A DNA stretch of 43,324 nt from Nitrososphaerota archaeon. Its GTDB lineage: Archaea; Thermoproteota; Nitrososphaeria; Nitrososphaerales; Nitrosopumilaceae. Below, one piece after another: positions 1 through 8,445 of the stretch. The stretch lies in contig JAJPGU010000015.1 in the NCBI GenBank assembly GCA_021325615.1, forward strand, positions 1 to 43,324. The letters are read 5' to 3'. The position numbers and the translations under genes are program-made. The stretch's first letter is position 1, and each line of letters starts with the position of its first letter. The notes under the pieces were generated by a model. The model did not search any database. It saw nothing but the letters and a program-made list of their open reading frames with translations, and was not told the origin of the DNA.

Positions 1-97
1 CTGCAGCGACGATTACAAACGCAATCATTACTATTGCAGACTCTATACCGATGACTCCTCGACGAGTTCTTCTACTTCGTCTTGAAACAGAGTTCAT
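1..97 (-). CDS. flaB: Archaellin (archaeal flagellin) N-terminus, partial
   Basis: This is the 5' end of a gene that continues off the left edge; 32 complete codons are visible, starting at an ATG at 97-95. The peptide begins with a short basic stretch (MNSVSRRSRRTRRG), then VIGIESAIVMIAFVIVAA. That is the class III signal peptide of archaellins. The expected cut follows the RRG glycine, leaving a mature chain with Glu at +5 and a hydrophobic assembly helix. Archaellins are the filament subunits of the archaellum and are processed by a FlaK/PibD peptidase, and a candidate for that peptidase lies at 24759-25457. A weak TATA-like AT-rich stretch lies near 121-133, about 29 nt upstream. Because only the N-terminus is visible, a type IV pilin is the alternative, but the GIE motif and the adjacent chemotaxis genes favour archaellin. 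Confidence 0.8.
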   Translation of the reverse strand, partial: MNSVSRRSRRTRRGVIGIESAIVMIAFVIVAA

Positions 98-388
98 TGT
101 TGTTGATTACAGGTGGTGTGGATATTATGCACAAGTCTGTCTGATCCGAACAAACTGTGACTGGGGTATATCTGGGGACCCCTATCTATGCCTGTATTGG
201 GGGTGCCTTGAAAGATAGGCCAATAAGGGGGATCTGTCAGGGAGCCACCTTGCGCCTTGGGTCTTGCAGCCTTGTATGTTTGATTGATACACACGTTATT
301 CTATAATGTAGAAAGGGCTCTAAAAATCAGCAAAAATGTCCCATGCCCAAAATATTGGCAGACTAATCTACTTTCCAGAGGTTGCGAT
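98..388. promoter_or_regulatory. Divergent intergenic region between archaellin and receptor gene
   Basis: About 290 bases separate the archaellin start on the minus strand from the Cache-protein start on the plus strand. I see no convincing gene here. An AT-rich TATA-like element for the minus strand lies near 121-133, and TATA-like stretches for the plus strand (TTCTATAATG near 300, CTAAAAATC near 321) precede position 389. The middle is rich in G-runs and C-runs (GGGGACCCC near 173-182) and may hold operator sites, but none can be assigned. Confidence 0.4.
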
Positions 389-1495
389 ATGAGCAACACC
401 ATGCTGAATCAGGATGGGCTTAAACAAGAGGGCAACAAGTCCAAGAACGAAGGATTTACACTAGAACGGGTTGCGGAGCTGGCAGAAATCTTGGCTGCTA
501 GGGTAGAGTCAGCCATAGGTGAGATAGAAAGACTCAATGGTCAGACCCAGATGATTGCAATTAATGCAAGGATAGAGGCAAGCAGGGCAGGAATGGCGGG
601 AAAGGCATTCTCCGTTGTTGCAGAGCAGATGAACGACTTGTCGGGAAAAATTGGAGTGGTAAGTAAAAAGATGAGACATGAAAGTCGGGACTCTATCGAC
701 GAGCTTGGTAATCTTATCAAGACTCAGGCGACAAATGTCCGGGGTACGAGGCTTTCAGACATTGCCTTGACTAACATAGACCTGATAGACCGGAGCCTCT
801 ATGAAAGATCATGCGATGTGCGTTGGTGGGCTATAGACGGTAGTATTGTTAATGCCCTTACCTCGCAAGCACCCGAGGCACGCGAAATGGCCTCAAGGAG
901 GCTTGGAATCATACTAAACTCGTACACGGTCTACTTTGATCTTGTGCTATGTGATCTTGATGGCAATATCATAGCAAACGGCAGACAGGACTTGTACAGG
1001 TCTGTGGGAATGAACGCTAAAAACAATCTTTGGTTTGAAAGCGCGATGAAGACTTCGAGTGGTAAAGAATTTGGTTTCCAGACTGTTAGCAAATGTCCGC
1101 TTGTTAACAACGAACACACCCTTGTTTTTTCATGTACTATCCGTAAAGATGGTGATCAGAACGGCTCGATTATTGGAGTGTTGGGAGCCATCTTTCGTTG
1201 GGAAGATCTCGCTCAAAAAATAGTCAAAGGAATACCGATTTCTGACGAGGAAAGGAACCGAACCAGGGTCTGCATTGTTGACAATAGCGGTTTACTTCTT
1301 GCAGATTCTCAAGACCATGTCTTAGGGGAAAGAGTGGAATTCCTGGCGAAAAACGACCTTTTCTCGCAGATAAAGGGATTCACAATAACCCAATACAAGG
1401 GGGATGATTGTTGCATCGCACATGCCTTTTCCCAGGGATACGAAACATATTCATCCAAATGGCATTCTTTGATAATTCAGAGACTTGAGCGGTGA
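389..1495 (+). CDS. Soluble chemoreceptor-like protein: short MCP hairpin followed by Cache sensor
   Basis: This 368-aa protein has no predicted signal peptide or membrane helix. Residues about 44-95 match the hairpin tip of MCP signalling domains (QTQMIAINARIEASRAG, then GKAFSVVAEQM), the part that contacts CheA and CheW. Residues about 125-360 look like a Cache-type sensor domain (LYERSCDVRWWAIDGS, LCDLDGNIIANG, CIVDNSGLLLADS). The order is therefore signalling first and sensor second, the reverse of ordinary receptors. The helical bundle is too short for the usual methylation helices. I chose the ATG at 389 because GAGGT lies just upstream (377-381); an open frame extends 35 codons further, but its composition is unconvincing. 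From memory, similar Cache domains are common in proteobacterial cytoplasmic receptors, so transfer from bacteria is plausible. It sits just upstream of the che operon and may be a soluble input to it. Confidence 0.75.
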   Translation: MSNTMLNQDGLKQEGNKSKNEGFTLERVAELAEILAARVESAIGEIERLNGQTQMIAINARIEASRAGMAGKAFSVVAEQMNDLSGKIGVVSKKMRHESRDSIDELGNLIKTQATNVRGTRLSDIALTNIDLIDRSLYERSCDVRWWAIDGSIVNALTSQAPEAREMASRRLGIILNSYTVYFDLVLCDLDGNIIANGRQDLYRSVGMNAKNNLWFESAMKTSSGKEFGFQTVSKCPLVNNEHTLVFSCTIRKDGDQNGSIIGVLGAIFRWEDLAQKIVKGIPISDEERNRTRVCIVDNSGLLLADSQDHVLGERVEFLAKNDLFSQIKGFTITQYKGDDCCIAHAFSQGYETYSSKWHSLIIQRLER

Positions 1496-1585
1496 GTAAT
1501 CCGGGTTCCAAAAAGGCCATGCTATAAACCCGAATCTCCAAAAAGGCACTCCATATGCAGTAGATCGGCCAGATTCCTTTAATCC

Positions 1586-1870
1586 ATGCAAGCCAAAAAA
1601 TCATTTATGGTGACTTCGTCAGGCGATCGTCCCTTTGATGCCATCTGGGAGGCCCTTGGAATGCAGGCTCCTGAGCCACTAGGGGAGGATGACGGGTACA
1701 GGTGGGGGCTCTCGCACTTGGAGTATGTGAAGAAAGAGCTTTCAAAACTCGAGGAAAGGGCAATTGCCAGGAGGGATTCGAGCCTTTTGCATAGCATAGT
1801 TAATTCCAAGCTTAGGGCAAGCGAGGCAGAGCAGGAACTACGCCAAAAACTGGGAAACCTCCAGAAATAA
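1586..1870 (+). CDS. Small coiled-coil protein in chemotaxis cluster, unknown function
   Basis: This 94-aa protein belongs to no family I recognise. The N-terminal half contains a short acidic and aromatic stretch (FDAIWEALG, LGEDDGYRWG). The C-terminal half, residues about 45-92, is charged and heptad-like (VKKELSKLEERAIARR, then LRASEAEQELRQKLG), predicting a helix or coiled coil. A TATA-like CCTTTAATCC at about 1574-1583 lies 28 nt before an internal ATG at 1607, so a leaderless start there (87 aa) is an alternative to 1586. It lies between two receptor-like genes and reads in the same direction as the che operon, so a role as an adaptor or receptor accessory is possible but not shown. An overlapping antisense frame exists but looks less protein-like. 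Confidence 0.5.
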   Translation: MQAKKSFMVTSSGDRPFDAIWEALGMQAPEPLGEDDGYRWGLSHLEYVKKELSKLEERAIARRDSSLLHSIVNSKLRASEAEQELRQKLGNLQK

Positions 1871-1993
1871 CCGATTCACGCCAAGAATCAGACGGGTGAT
1901 CCGGGAATTTTTTGAGGATGACGCTGTTTGTATGATCACTTTAAACACACGTGAACATATTATCAGTACAGAAAATAAAATAACGGTACAAAA

Positions 1994-3325
1994 ATGGATT
2001 TTGGAAGAATCTTCAGGATAGGTCTAAAGACAAAAATCAACGCGATGGTAAATGTCGCGTCTGCAATTTCTATAGCCACGGTTTCAGTTTCTAGCTACAT
2101 GGCGGGAGGTCATGGTGGGACAGATGATGCAACACGCTATGTCATGACTGGGATTGTAATGCAGGCTGTCGTTGGTGTACCTGCCTACTTTGTTGCCCGC
2201 TCTATTGCTCAACCAATACTTAGAATGGCCCAGACTGCCGAAAAAGTCGGACATGGGGATCTCACAGGGGAATTGATTGAATCAAAATCAAACGACGAGC
2301 TCGGTAAACTAACGCGCTCTTTTAACAACATGGTTGTAAACTTGAGGAACTTGGTAATTCAATTACGCGACAGTTCATCATTGGTGGCATCTAACTCCGA
2401 ACAGGTAGCCTCGTCGACTGAGCAAATGAACTCATCTGTCCAGCAGATTTCATCCACAATCCAACAAATTTCAAAAGGCTCCCAAACCCAGGCCCACGAG
2501 CTGGAGGCCACAAGCAAGGTAGTTACAAAATTAACAAAGGACATGAAAAGCTTGGCCACGAAGGCAAGAGCAACTGCAGACCTCACAAGGGAGGTGGGTC
2601 TGATATCAGAATCCGGATCAAAGTCAGCCGCAGAGGCCGATTTCAGGATGTCAAAAATAATCAGCGTAACAAACGACTCCGCAAGAAAAATTAAGGAGTT
2701 GGCGGAAAGGAGTGGGGAAATTACTGCGGTTCTTGAAGTCATACGAAAAATTGCAGATCAAACCAACCTTCTAGCTCTTAATGCGGCGATAGAGGCTGCC
2801 CGCGCAGGAGAGGCAGGGAGGGGATTCGCAGTGGTTGCCGACGAGGTAAAGAGACTTGCAGAAGGTTCTGCCAAATCTTCGGAGGAGATTGACGGTCTCA
2901 TAAGGCAAATCCAGGATGATGCGCAGGCCACAGTACAGAGCATAGAGGGGGGGAGCAAGGAGGTTCTTGAAGGAAGGATTGTCATAGACAAGGCCCTGAA
3001 GGCACTGAATGATATCGCAAGCAAGGTGAAGGAAGTTTCCTTAAACGTGACAGATGTTGCAAGCACCTCCCAGGCGCAGGTAAGCGAGATTGAACATCTT
3101 TCAAAAGCAGCATCGGAAATTGCCGCCGTTTCAGAACAGAACGCGTCAGCAACGGAGGAAGCATCTGCTGCAACAGAGGAACAGACGGCAGGAACTCAGG
3201 AGATAGCGGCATCAGTTCAGAAAATGGCTTCAATGGCAGGAGATCTGTCAAAGATAGCATCGGAATTCAAAATACCTGAGGAGTCCCAGCACCAAGCCAC
3301 AAGAAAAGGGGAATTGGTGGCATAA
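1994..3325 (+). CDS. Transmembrane methyl-accepting chemotaxis protein with minimal extracellular loop
   Basis: This 443-aa chemoreceptor has two membrane helices at about 16-36 and 49-71, separated by only about a dozen residues ([14 protein letters not shown]). It is followed by a HAMP linker (about 68-121) and a full MCP signalling domain. The hairpin tip is canonical at about 245-295 ([35 protein letters not shown]), with Glu/Gln-rich flanking helices suited to methylation by CheR and demethylation by CheB. Ordinary receptors have a ligand-binding domain of 100 or more residues between the helices, and here it is essentially missing. The receptor may sense through the membrane or HAMP, or work with a partner. 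It is the first gene of the tight che run; its stop codon shares a base with the cheW start. Confidence 0.93.
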   Translation: MDFGRIFRIGLKTKINAMVNVASAISIATVSVSSYMAGGHGGTDDATRYVMTGIVMQAVVGVPAYFVARSIAQPILRMAQTAEKVGHGDLTGELIESKSNDELGKLTRSFNNMVVNLRNLVIQLRDSSSLVASNSEQVASSTEQMNSSVQQISSTIQQISKGSQTQAHELEATSKVVTKLTKDMKSLATKARATADLTREVGLISESGSKSAAEADFRMSKIISVTNDSARKIKELAERSGEITAVLEVIRKIADQTNLLALNAAIEAARAGEAGRGFAVVADEVKRLAEGSAKSSEEIDGLIRQIQDDAQATVQSIEGGSKEVLEGRIVIDKALKALNDIASKVKEVSLNVTDVASTSQAQVSEIEHLSKAASEIAAVSEQNASATEEASAATEEQTAGTQEIAASVQKMASMAGDLSKIASEFKIPEESQHQATRKGELVA

Positions 3326-3807
3326 TGAGCGAGACCATTGTAGAAGGCCACCTTCAGGTAGTTGTTTTCAGCCTAGTGGATAGAAAAAACAATAAGAAGG
3401 AAGATTACGGCGTGTCGATAGAACAGGTAAGGGAAATCCGCCCCATTGACTCAATCACCAAAGTACCAAACGTGAAGAGTTACGTCAAGGGAGTGATGAA
3501 CCTGCGGGGAATGATAATCCCTGTAATTGATGTAAAACTAAAGCTCGGATTTGTGGGTGCAGACTCGGGACCAAAGTCTAGAATTCTGGTGGCAGATGTT
3601 GGAGGAAAGCTTACGGGGCTATTAATTGACGAGGTAGACCAGGTAATGCGCATCCCGTTGAAGGAGGTAGAAACAAACCTTTCTGGGGGCTTGGAATCGC
3701 TAGATTACATCAGGGGAATTGCAAAGACATCGGGGAAACTTATTGTGCTTTTGGATATTGTAAAGTTCCTTGAGGCAGAATCCATGACGGAATCGAGAGG
3801 AAAATAG
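3325..3807 (+). CDS. cheW: Chemotaxis coupling protein CheW
   Basis: This 160-aa single-domain CheW (SH3-like fold) bridges receptors to the CheA kinase in the cytoplasmic signalling array. Visible hallmarks are the opening strand VVVFSLVDRKNNKKEDYGV, the EQVREI motif, the conserved VMNLRGMIIPVIDVKLKLG core and a closing strand with ILLDIVKFL-like character. Its ATG overlaps the last base of the upstream MCP stop codon, with GGTGG just upstream as ribosome-binding site, so translation is probably coupled. The length is normal for the family. Only one cheW is present in the window; CheA also carries its own CheW-like domain. Confidence 0.95.
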   Translation: MSETIVEGHLQVVVFSLVDRKNNKKEDYGVSIEQVREIRPIDSITKVPNVKSYVKGVMNLRGMIIPVIDVKLKLGFVGADSGPKSRILVADVGGKLTGLLIDEVDQVMRIPLKEVETNLSGGLESLDYIRGIAKTSGKLIVLLDIVKFLEAESMTESRGK

Positions 3808-3808
3808 C

Positions 3809-4192
3809 ATGTCCACAACCGCCTCTGCCAAGATCTTGATTGTAGATGACGCATCGTTCATGAGGGTTGTCCTAAAGGACATACTGGTATCGCATGGCCT
3901 AGTCTCCCAAGTCTTTGAGGCAGGTGACGGGGTCGCAGCAGTTGAGTCATACAAGCAGGCAAAACCAGACATCGTGACAATGGACATAAACATGCCCAAG
4001 GCAGATGGGATACAGGCGCTCAAAGCAATAATGCAACTGAATCCTAAGGCCAAAGTCGTAATGGTCACTTCTGTTGAACAAAAACACATCGTTCAAGATG
4101 CCATGAGGGCTGGTGCGCGAGACTACGTGGTGAAGCCTTTTGACAGATCAAACGTGGCCATGGTAATAAGTAAGGTAATCAGGGCGAGATAA
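3809..4192 (+). CDS. cheY: Chemotaxis response regulator CheY
   Basis: This 127-aa single receiver domain carries the phosphosignal from CheA toward the archaellum motor. The acidic pair is D13-D14 (ILIVDDASFMR), the phospho-acceptor is D59 (TMDINMPKADG), the switch Thr/Ser is T87 (VMVTS) and the conserved lysine is K109 (VVKPFD). All functional residues are intact. It starts one base after the cheW stop and ends two bases before cheB. In archaea CheY is thought to reach the motor through the adaptor CheF, which is not seen in this window; it could lie in the adjoining archaellum cluster beyond the left edge. Confidence 0.94.
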   Translation: MSTTASAKILIVDDASFMRVVLKDILVSHGLVSQVFEAGDGVAAVESYKQAKPDIVTMDINMPKADGIQALKAIMQLNPKAKVVMVTSVEQKHIVQDAMRAGARDYVVKPFDRSNVAMVISKVIRAR

Positions 4193-4194
4193 TC

Positions 4195-5256
4195 ATGATG
4201 ATGGCATCTGAAAAAAATCAGATCAACGTCATGATAGTAAATGATTCTCCTTACATGATTGAACTCATTCGCGATATGCTATCACTCCAAAGCAACATGA
4301 AGGTGATCGAGACTGCAAGGGATGGATGCGAGGCGCTTCGAAAGATCAGGCATGTTAACCCAGACGTAATTCTTCTTGATCTTGAAATGCCGAATATGGA
4401 CGGACTAACATTTATCGAGAACGTCATGAAGGAAAAAGTTGTCAACATCATAGTAGTCAGCAATTATAGCAAATCAGGCACCAAGATGATACTCGACTCG
4501 TTAGAACTCGGCGCAGTCGACTTTGTCGCGATCCCGCAGGATGATCCAGATTTGCTGAAAAATCTCAGAGACACGTTAGTGGCAAAGGTGGAGGCGGTTT
4601 CAAGGTCCAACCCAAGTATCCTTGTCCCAAAAGCAATTTCCAGGCTCAGGCCGAAAATCCAAAAAAATCCTTCCTCAGAAACAAGGGCCAAAAAGGTAGT
4701 TGTGATAGGGGCGTCAACTGGAGCCCCGAGAATAATAACCAACATACTGCGTGAAATTCCTCCTGACATACCAGCGGGGTTCTTGATTGTCCAACACATG
4801 TCAAAGGAATTCATCACCTCCTTTGCAGAAAGGCTCGACGACGTGTCAAACATCAGGGTCAGACAGGCAAAGGAGAACGACATGGTCGAGGAAGGGCTGG
4901 CACTTCTTGCGCCGGGAGACATGCACATGGAAGTTTCCCAGGATGGCATGGTGCGGCTTAACCAGAGTCCGAAAAGATTCGGGGTACGCCCTGCTGTGAA
5001 TGTGACCATGGTGTCAGCATCAGAAGCTTTTGGTGCCAATACCGTGGGGGTGCTTCTGTCCGGAATGGGGCAAGATGGGGCGTTCGGAATGAAAATGATT
5101 AAAAAAAGACACGGTGCAACCATGGCGCAGGATGAGTCGTCATCTGTGGTTTTTGGGATGGCAAAGGCTGCCAACGAGTTACATGCCGTTGATAAGTTAG
5201 TGGACGCTGGAAGCCTTGCAACGGAGATTACAAAGGTGGTAGGACGGGATGTCTGA
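4195..5256 (+). CDS. cheB: Chemotaxis methylesterase CheB, with altered receiver pocket
   Basis: This 353-aa protein has an N-terminal receiver (about 10-130) and a C-terminal methylesterase domain (about 165-350). The esterase catalytic triad is visible: S174 in GASTGAP, H201 in IVQHMSKEF and D294 in GMGQDGAFG. It removes methyl groups from receptor glutamates and may deamidate glutamines. The receiver keeps phospho-acceptor D62 (LDLEMPNMDG) and the switch Ser (VVSN). The first of the paired acidic residues is Asn (IVNDSPYM), and the invariant lysine is replaced by Ile (AVDFVAIPQD, around I113). Three ATGs in a row open the gene, so the start is uncertain by two codons. It overlaps cheA by 8 bases. 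Confidence 0.94.
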   Translation: MMMASEKNQINVMIVNDSPYMIELIRDMLSLQSNMKVIETARDGCEALRKIRHVNPDVILLDLEMPNMDGLTFIENVMKEKVVNIIVVSNYSKSGTKMILDSLELGAVDFVAIPQDDPDLLKNLRDTLVAKVEAVSRSNPSILVPKAISRLRPKIQKNPSSETRAKKVVVIGASTGAPRIITNILREIPPDIPAGFLIVQHMSKEFITSFAERLDDVSNIRVRQAKENDMVEEGLALLAPGDMHMEVSQDGMVRLNQSPKRFGVRPAVNVTMVSASEAFGANTVGVLLSGMGQDGAFGMKMIKKRHGATMAQDESSSVVFGMAKAANELHAVDKLVDAGSLATEITKVVGRDV

Positions 5257-6826
5257 AAACAGCAAATACCGAGAGATGTTCGTCCAAGAGGCACTTGAAC
5301 ACGTTGAAAACCTCAACCGCCACCTCCTACAATACGAGGAGGAGCCAAGTGTACGGGATCATATAGACATACTGTTTAGGTCAGCCCATACATTGAAGGG
5401 AATGGCTGCCACCATGCAGTATGATCAAATCAGGGACATCTGCAAGGCAATTGAGGAGATTTTTGACGGTTTCAGGAATGGCGAGATGACAATCTCGTCA
5501 GAACTTGGGAACGTTCTTCTCCTTGGGATAGATCACCTTAGGAACCTGGTGCCAGATGAGGCAAAGCGGGTTGATTTGGAGGAGTTTTTAAATTATTTAA
5601 AAAACCCCGGAGAATTCAGGGCCGCGCCGGCGGAGCCTGGAGCCCAACCAGAAAATAAGACCGCATCTCCTACTGTGAGGGTAAAAATGCAGGATCTTGA
5701 CTCGGTTGTCAACTTGGTAGGGGAAATGATGATATCAAAAATGCAGCTTGATCAAGTCATCCAGGGGTCCAACTTGGAAGAGGGCAGAGAAATTCTCATG
5801 AACCTAGGGAGGCTGATAACAGATTTACAATACCAAACAATGAAAATTCGGCTCGTCCCAATCGAACACATATTTAACATGTTCTCAAGAATGGTGAGGG
5901 ATGTTTCACATTCCCTTGGAAAGGAGGTGAATCTTGAGATTCAAGGCTCCGATATAGAACTCGACAGAACTGTCCTTGACGCCATAAGCGATCCGCTCCT
6001 CCACATGCTGAGAAATGCCATTGATCATGGGTTGGAAACGCCAACTGAAAGAGTCGAATGCGGCAAGCCTGAAATGGCAACAATCCTTCTCAAGGCAAAC
6101 AGGGTTGGAGATAGGGTGGAAATCCAAGTTGTTGATGATGGAAGAGGGATAGACCTTGATGCGATAAAGAGGAAGGCTCTTGAGAGAAAACTGATCTCTG
6201 AGGATGAAATAAACCGGATGTCAGAGGAGGAGATAGTCAACCTCATCGGGACCCCTGGACTTTCCACGGCAAAGGAGGTAACGGACATTTCCGGACGTGG
6301 CGTGGGAATGGATGTCGTACTGACCCAGGTAAAAAATGTCGGGGGGCAGGTCAAAATCTCGACTAAAAAGGGTGAGGGGACAAGTATAGTTCTCACAATC
6401 CCTATGAGCCTTGCCATAATAGGGGGACTGCTAGTGAACATCTCTGATCAAAAATTTGTGCTGCCATTATCGAGCATTTCAACCACAATAACCGCAAACG
6501 CCGATGAAATCAAGTCAGTCCACGGCAGGGAGGTAATTTCGTTAAGGGGAGAGGTGATCCCCATCGTCAGGGCAGCACGAATCCTAGGGTTTGATGAGCC
6601 CGCAGACGGTAGGTCCTTATCTCAAGTTAACATAGTCGTGGTGGAAAAGGAGGGCAAATCTTACGGACTTGTAGTTGATTCTCTTGAGAAGGAGCAAGAG
6701 GTTGTTATCAAACGGATGGAGGGCATGCCAAATTCAAATTCATCGTTCTCAGATGCTACAATTCTACCCGATGGCAAAGTGGCGTTGATTCTCGAACCTT
6801 CTTTGTTGGTGTCGGTGGAAAGATGA
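5249..6826 (+). CDS. cheA: Chemotaxis histidine kinase CheA lacking P2 domain
   Basis: This is a 525-aa kinase. Its P1 phosphotransfer domain (about 1-110) carries H47 in RSAHTLKGMA. A short Pro/Ala-rich linker (about 118-142) takes the place of the P2 domain that binds CheY in many CheA proteins. The P3 dimerisation helices follow (about 145-205), then the P4 ATPase with N-box N256 (RNAIDHGLE), G1 box VVDDGRGID and G2 box GRGVGMDVV, and a CheW-like P5 (about 390-525). The lack of P2 makes it shorter than the roughly 650-aa enterobacterial enzyme. It phosphorylates CheY and CheB in response to receptor signals. It overlaps cheB by 8 bases and cheC by 4, indicating translational coupling. Confidence 0.95.
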   Translation: MSENSKYREMFVQEALEHVENLNRHLLQYEEEPSVRDHIDILFRSAHTLKGMAATMQYDQIRDICKAIEEIFDGFRNGEMTISSELGNVLLLGIDHLRNLVPDEAKRVDLEEFLNYLKNPGEFRAAPAEPGAQPENKTASPTVRVKMQDLDSVVNLVGEMMISKMQLDQVIQGSNLEEGREILMNLGRLITDLQYQTMKIRLVPIEHIFNMFSRMVRDVSHSLGKEVNLEIQGSDIELDRTVLDAISDPLLHMLRNAIDHGLETPTERVECGKPEMATILLKANRVGDRVEIQVVDDGRGIDLDAIKRKALERKLISEDEINRMSEEEIVNLIGTPGLSTAKEVTDISGRGVGMDVVLTQVKNVGGQVKISTKKGEGTSIVLTIPMSLAIIGGLLVNISDQKFVLPLSSISTTITANADEIKSVHGREVISLRGEVIPIVRAARILGFDEPADGRSLSQVNIVVVEKEGKSYGLVVDSLEKEQEVVIKRMEGMPNSNSSFSDATILPDGKVALILEPSLLVSVER

Positions 6827-7419
6827 CATCTATCTTGAACCCGTCAGAACTTTGCTCCCTTGAGGGGGTGCTGGATTCATACATTGCTCAGAAGACCGCC
6901 ATGGCTCTCTCTTCACTCCTTGGTGAAGATGTATCGCACAGCCTGAAGGCAACCCACGTGGAGCCTGAAAAATCCAACGGCCTTAGGGAATTTGCAGAAG
7001 AATTGGTCGTCTGCTCCGTTTTCCTCCATGGCGGCGGAGACGTGAGATTGGGTATCCTGTATTCGATTCAGGAATGTGATGCAAAAAAAATAGCTGCCAA
7101 ATTGATGTGCCTGGACAAGGTCGATAGTCTGGATGACATAGGCAAGTCCGCAATATCCGAAGTTGGAAATATAATGTCGGGTTCGTTTTTCAACGCCTTA
7201 TCTAACCATACAGGCCTCAAAGTAGACTTGTCAACGCCTGATTTTGCAATGACATCCGTGGGAACTCTAATGGAACCCCACGCCTCTGAATTCCTGTGTC
7301 CCATCAGCGACATCGTAACCGAGGTGGAACTGATTGGAGACAGTAGCGGCGTCCGAGTTCATATGTTGATAATCCAAGACAACGACAATGCGCGGAAACT
7401 ACTCAACGCCAAGGCATGA
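6823..7419 (+). CDS. cheC: CheC-family CheY-P phosphatase, single-site
   Basis: This 198-aa CheC-family protein carries one phosphatase signature, [D/S]xxxExxN-(22 residues)-P, at S109, E113, N116 and P139 (SAISEVGNIMSG ... LSTPDF). Typical bacterial CheC has two such sites, and the N-terminal half here lacks the first. CheC dephosphorylates CheY-P and partners with CheD. It overlaps cheA by four bases (ATGA). A paralogue with the same single motif lies at 8580-9167. The two may form a heterodimer or act on different CheY-like receivers; that is inference. Confidence 0.88.
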   Translation: MTSILNPSELCSLEGVLDSYIAQKTAMALSSLLGEDVSHSLKATHVEPEKSNGLREFAEELVVCSVFLHGGGDVRLGILYSIQECDAKKIAAKLMCLDKVDSLDDIGKSAISEVGNIMSGSFFNALSNHTGLKVDLSTPDFAMTSVGTLMEPHASEFLCPISDIVTEVELIGDSSGVRVHMLIIQDNDNARKLLNAKA

Positions 7420-7459
7420 TAGGTTGGACTGCAATGACAGTGATGAAAAATGAATTGAA

Positions 7460-8353
7460 ATGGATGGCGTCCACAGTGTTTCAAGTGGTGTCGCGAGTTT
7501 GAACGGTACATCTTCTAACGAGGACGTCCTGAATCTTTTTGGTAGTGTGTTTGAAAGCTATGGCTTTGATATGGGGAGATACAAGGCATCCTTCATAAAA
7601 AGACGGTTAGATCGGAGAATGGGAATTTTAAACATTGTAAATTATGAGGAATATGCAGGATTTGTAAAGAAAGACAAGAGGGAATTTGATGAATTCTTCA
7701 CATCGCTATCGATTAATGTGACAAACTTTTTTAGGGATTATTCGGTGTATGATTGTTTCAAAACCTGCGTCATACCAAAGATATTGGAAGGCTTGGAAAA
7801 GTCTGAAAAAATCAAGGTGTGGAGTGCGGGGTGTGCGTCAGGAGAGGAACCCTACTCCATCGCAGTCATGTTTTTGCAGGCGATGGAAAAACTAGGGAAA
7901 TTTGTGGTCGAGGTTACTGCGAACGATATCAACAAGGCTGCTGTCGAATATGCAAAAAATGGTACATATCCAGCAGGTGCCGTGGAAAAACTGCCAAGGG
8001 ATACCATCAGCAAGTATTTCGAAGTTCTTGATACGGGGGATGATTTGCACTATACGGTAAAGCCTGAGATAAAGGAATTTGTTTCCTTTAGGACATCAGA
8101 TATTCTGTCAAATGACGCAAAGCGAATGGATGCCGTGTTCTGTAGAAATGTCCTGATTTATTATGAACGAGAGGCACAAGAACTAATCATAAACAAATTC
8201 TACAACTCTCTCAAGAATTCCGGGTTTCTTGTTCTCGGCATGGATGAGACAATGCTAGGAAGGAGATGCGAAAAGTTGTTTCTGCCAGTGATGCCCCGAG
8301 AGAGGATTTACCAAAAAGTTTCACCTGCGACTGGCCTGTCCAACAAAACCTGA
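7460..8353 (+). CDS. cheR: Chemotaxis protein methyltransferase CheR
   Basis: This 297-aa protein transfers methyl groups from S-adenosylmethionine to receptor glutamates. The N-terminal helical domain (about 20-95) includes YKASFIKRRLDRRM and SINVTNFFRD. The Rossmann methyltransferase domain has the AdoMet motif WSAGCASGEEPYSI at about 121-134, an acidic ribose-contact region near TANDIN, and CRNVLIYY at about 228-235. The length is normal. A 40-base gap separates it from cheC. With CheB it forms the adaptation pair for the MCP at 1994-3325, which is the only receptor in the window with full methylation helices. Confidence 0.94.
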   Translation: MDGVHSVSSGVASLNGTSSNEDVLNLFGSVFESYGFDMGRYKASFIKRRLDRRMGILNIVNYEEYAGFVKKDKREFDEFFTSLSINVTNFFRDYSVYDCFKTCVIPKILEGLEKSEKIKVWSAGCASGEEPYSIAVMFLQAMEKLGKFVVEVTANDINKAAVEYAKNGTYPAGAVEKLPRDTISKYFEVLDTGDDLHYTVKPEIKEFVSFRTSDILSNDAKRMDAVFCRNVLIYYEREAQELIINKFYNSLKNSGFLVLGMDETMLGRRCEKLFLPVMPRERIYQKVSPATGLSNKT

Positions 8354-8381
8354 TGCCACGTACTCGCGGACTGCTGCCATG

Positions 8382-8398
8382 TGTGATCGAATATCACA
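8382..8398. promoter_or_regulatory. Inverted repeat between cheR and cheC2
   Basis: TGTGAT and ATCACA form a perfect 6-bp inverted repeat with a 5-base spacer. It sits 29 bases after the cheR stop in the only sizeable gap within the che run. It could be a regulator-binding site or a weak hairpin. No T-run follows it, so a terminator is unlikely. Confidence 0.3.
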
Positions 8399-8445
8399 AA
8401 CACTGCAATATTACTGGCTTTGACAAACACATTAGTGGAATCTGA

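Noticed and set aside
94-294. Minus-strand open frame of 66 codons upstream of the archaellin
   Set aside because: It overlaps the archaellin start and divergent promoter region, has a composition unlike a protein, and the archaellin frame next to it is unmistakable.
4464-5294. Long antisense frame of 276 codons across cheB
   Set aside because: It mirrors the coding bias of cheB on the other strand; cheB has complete catalytic motifs.
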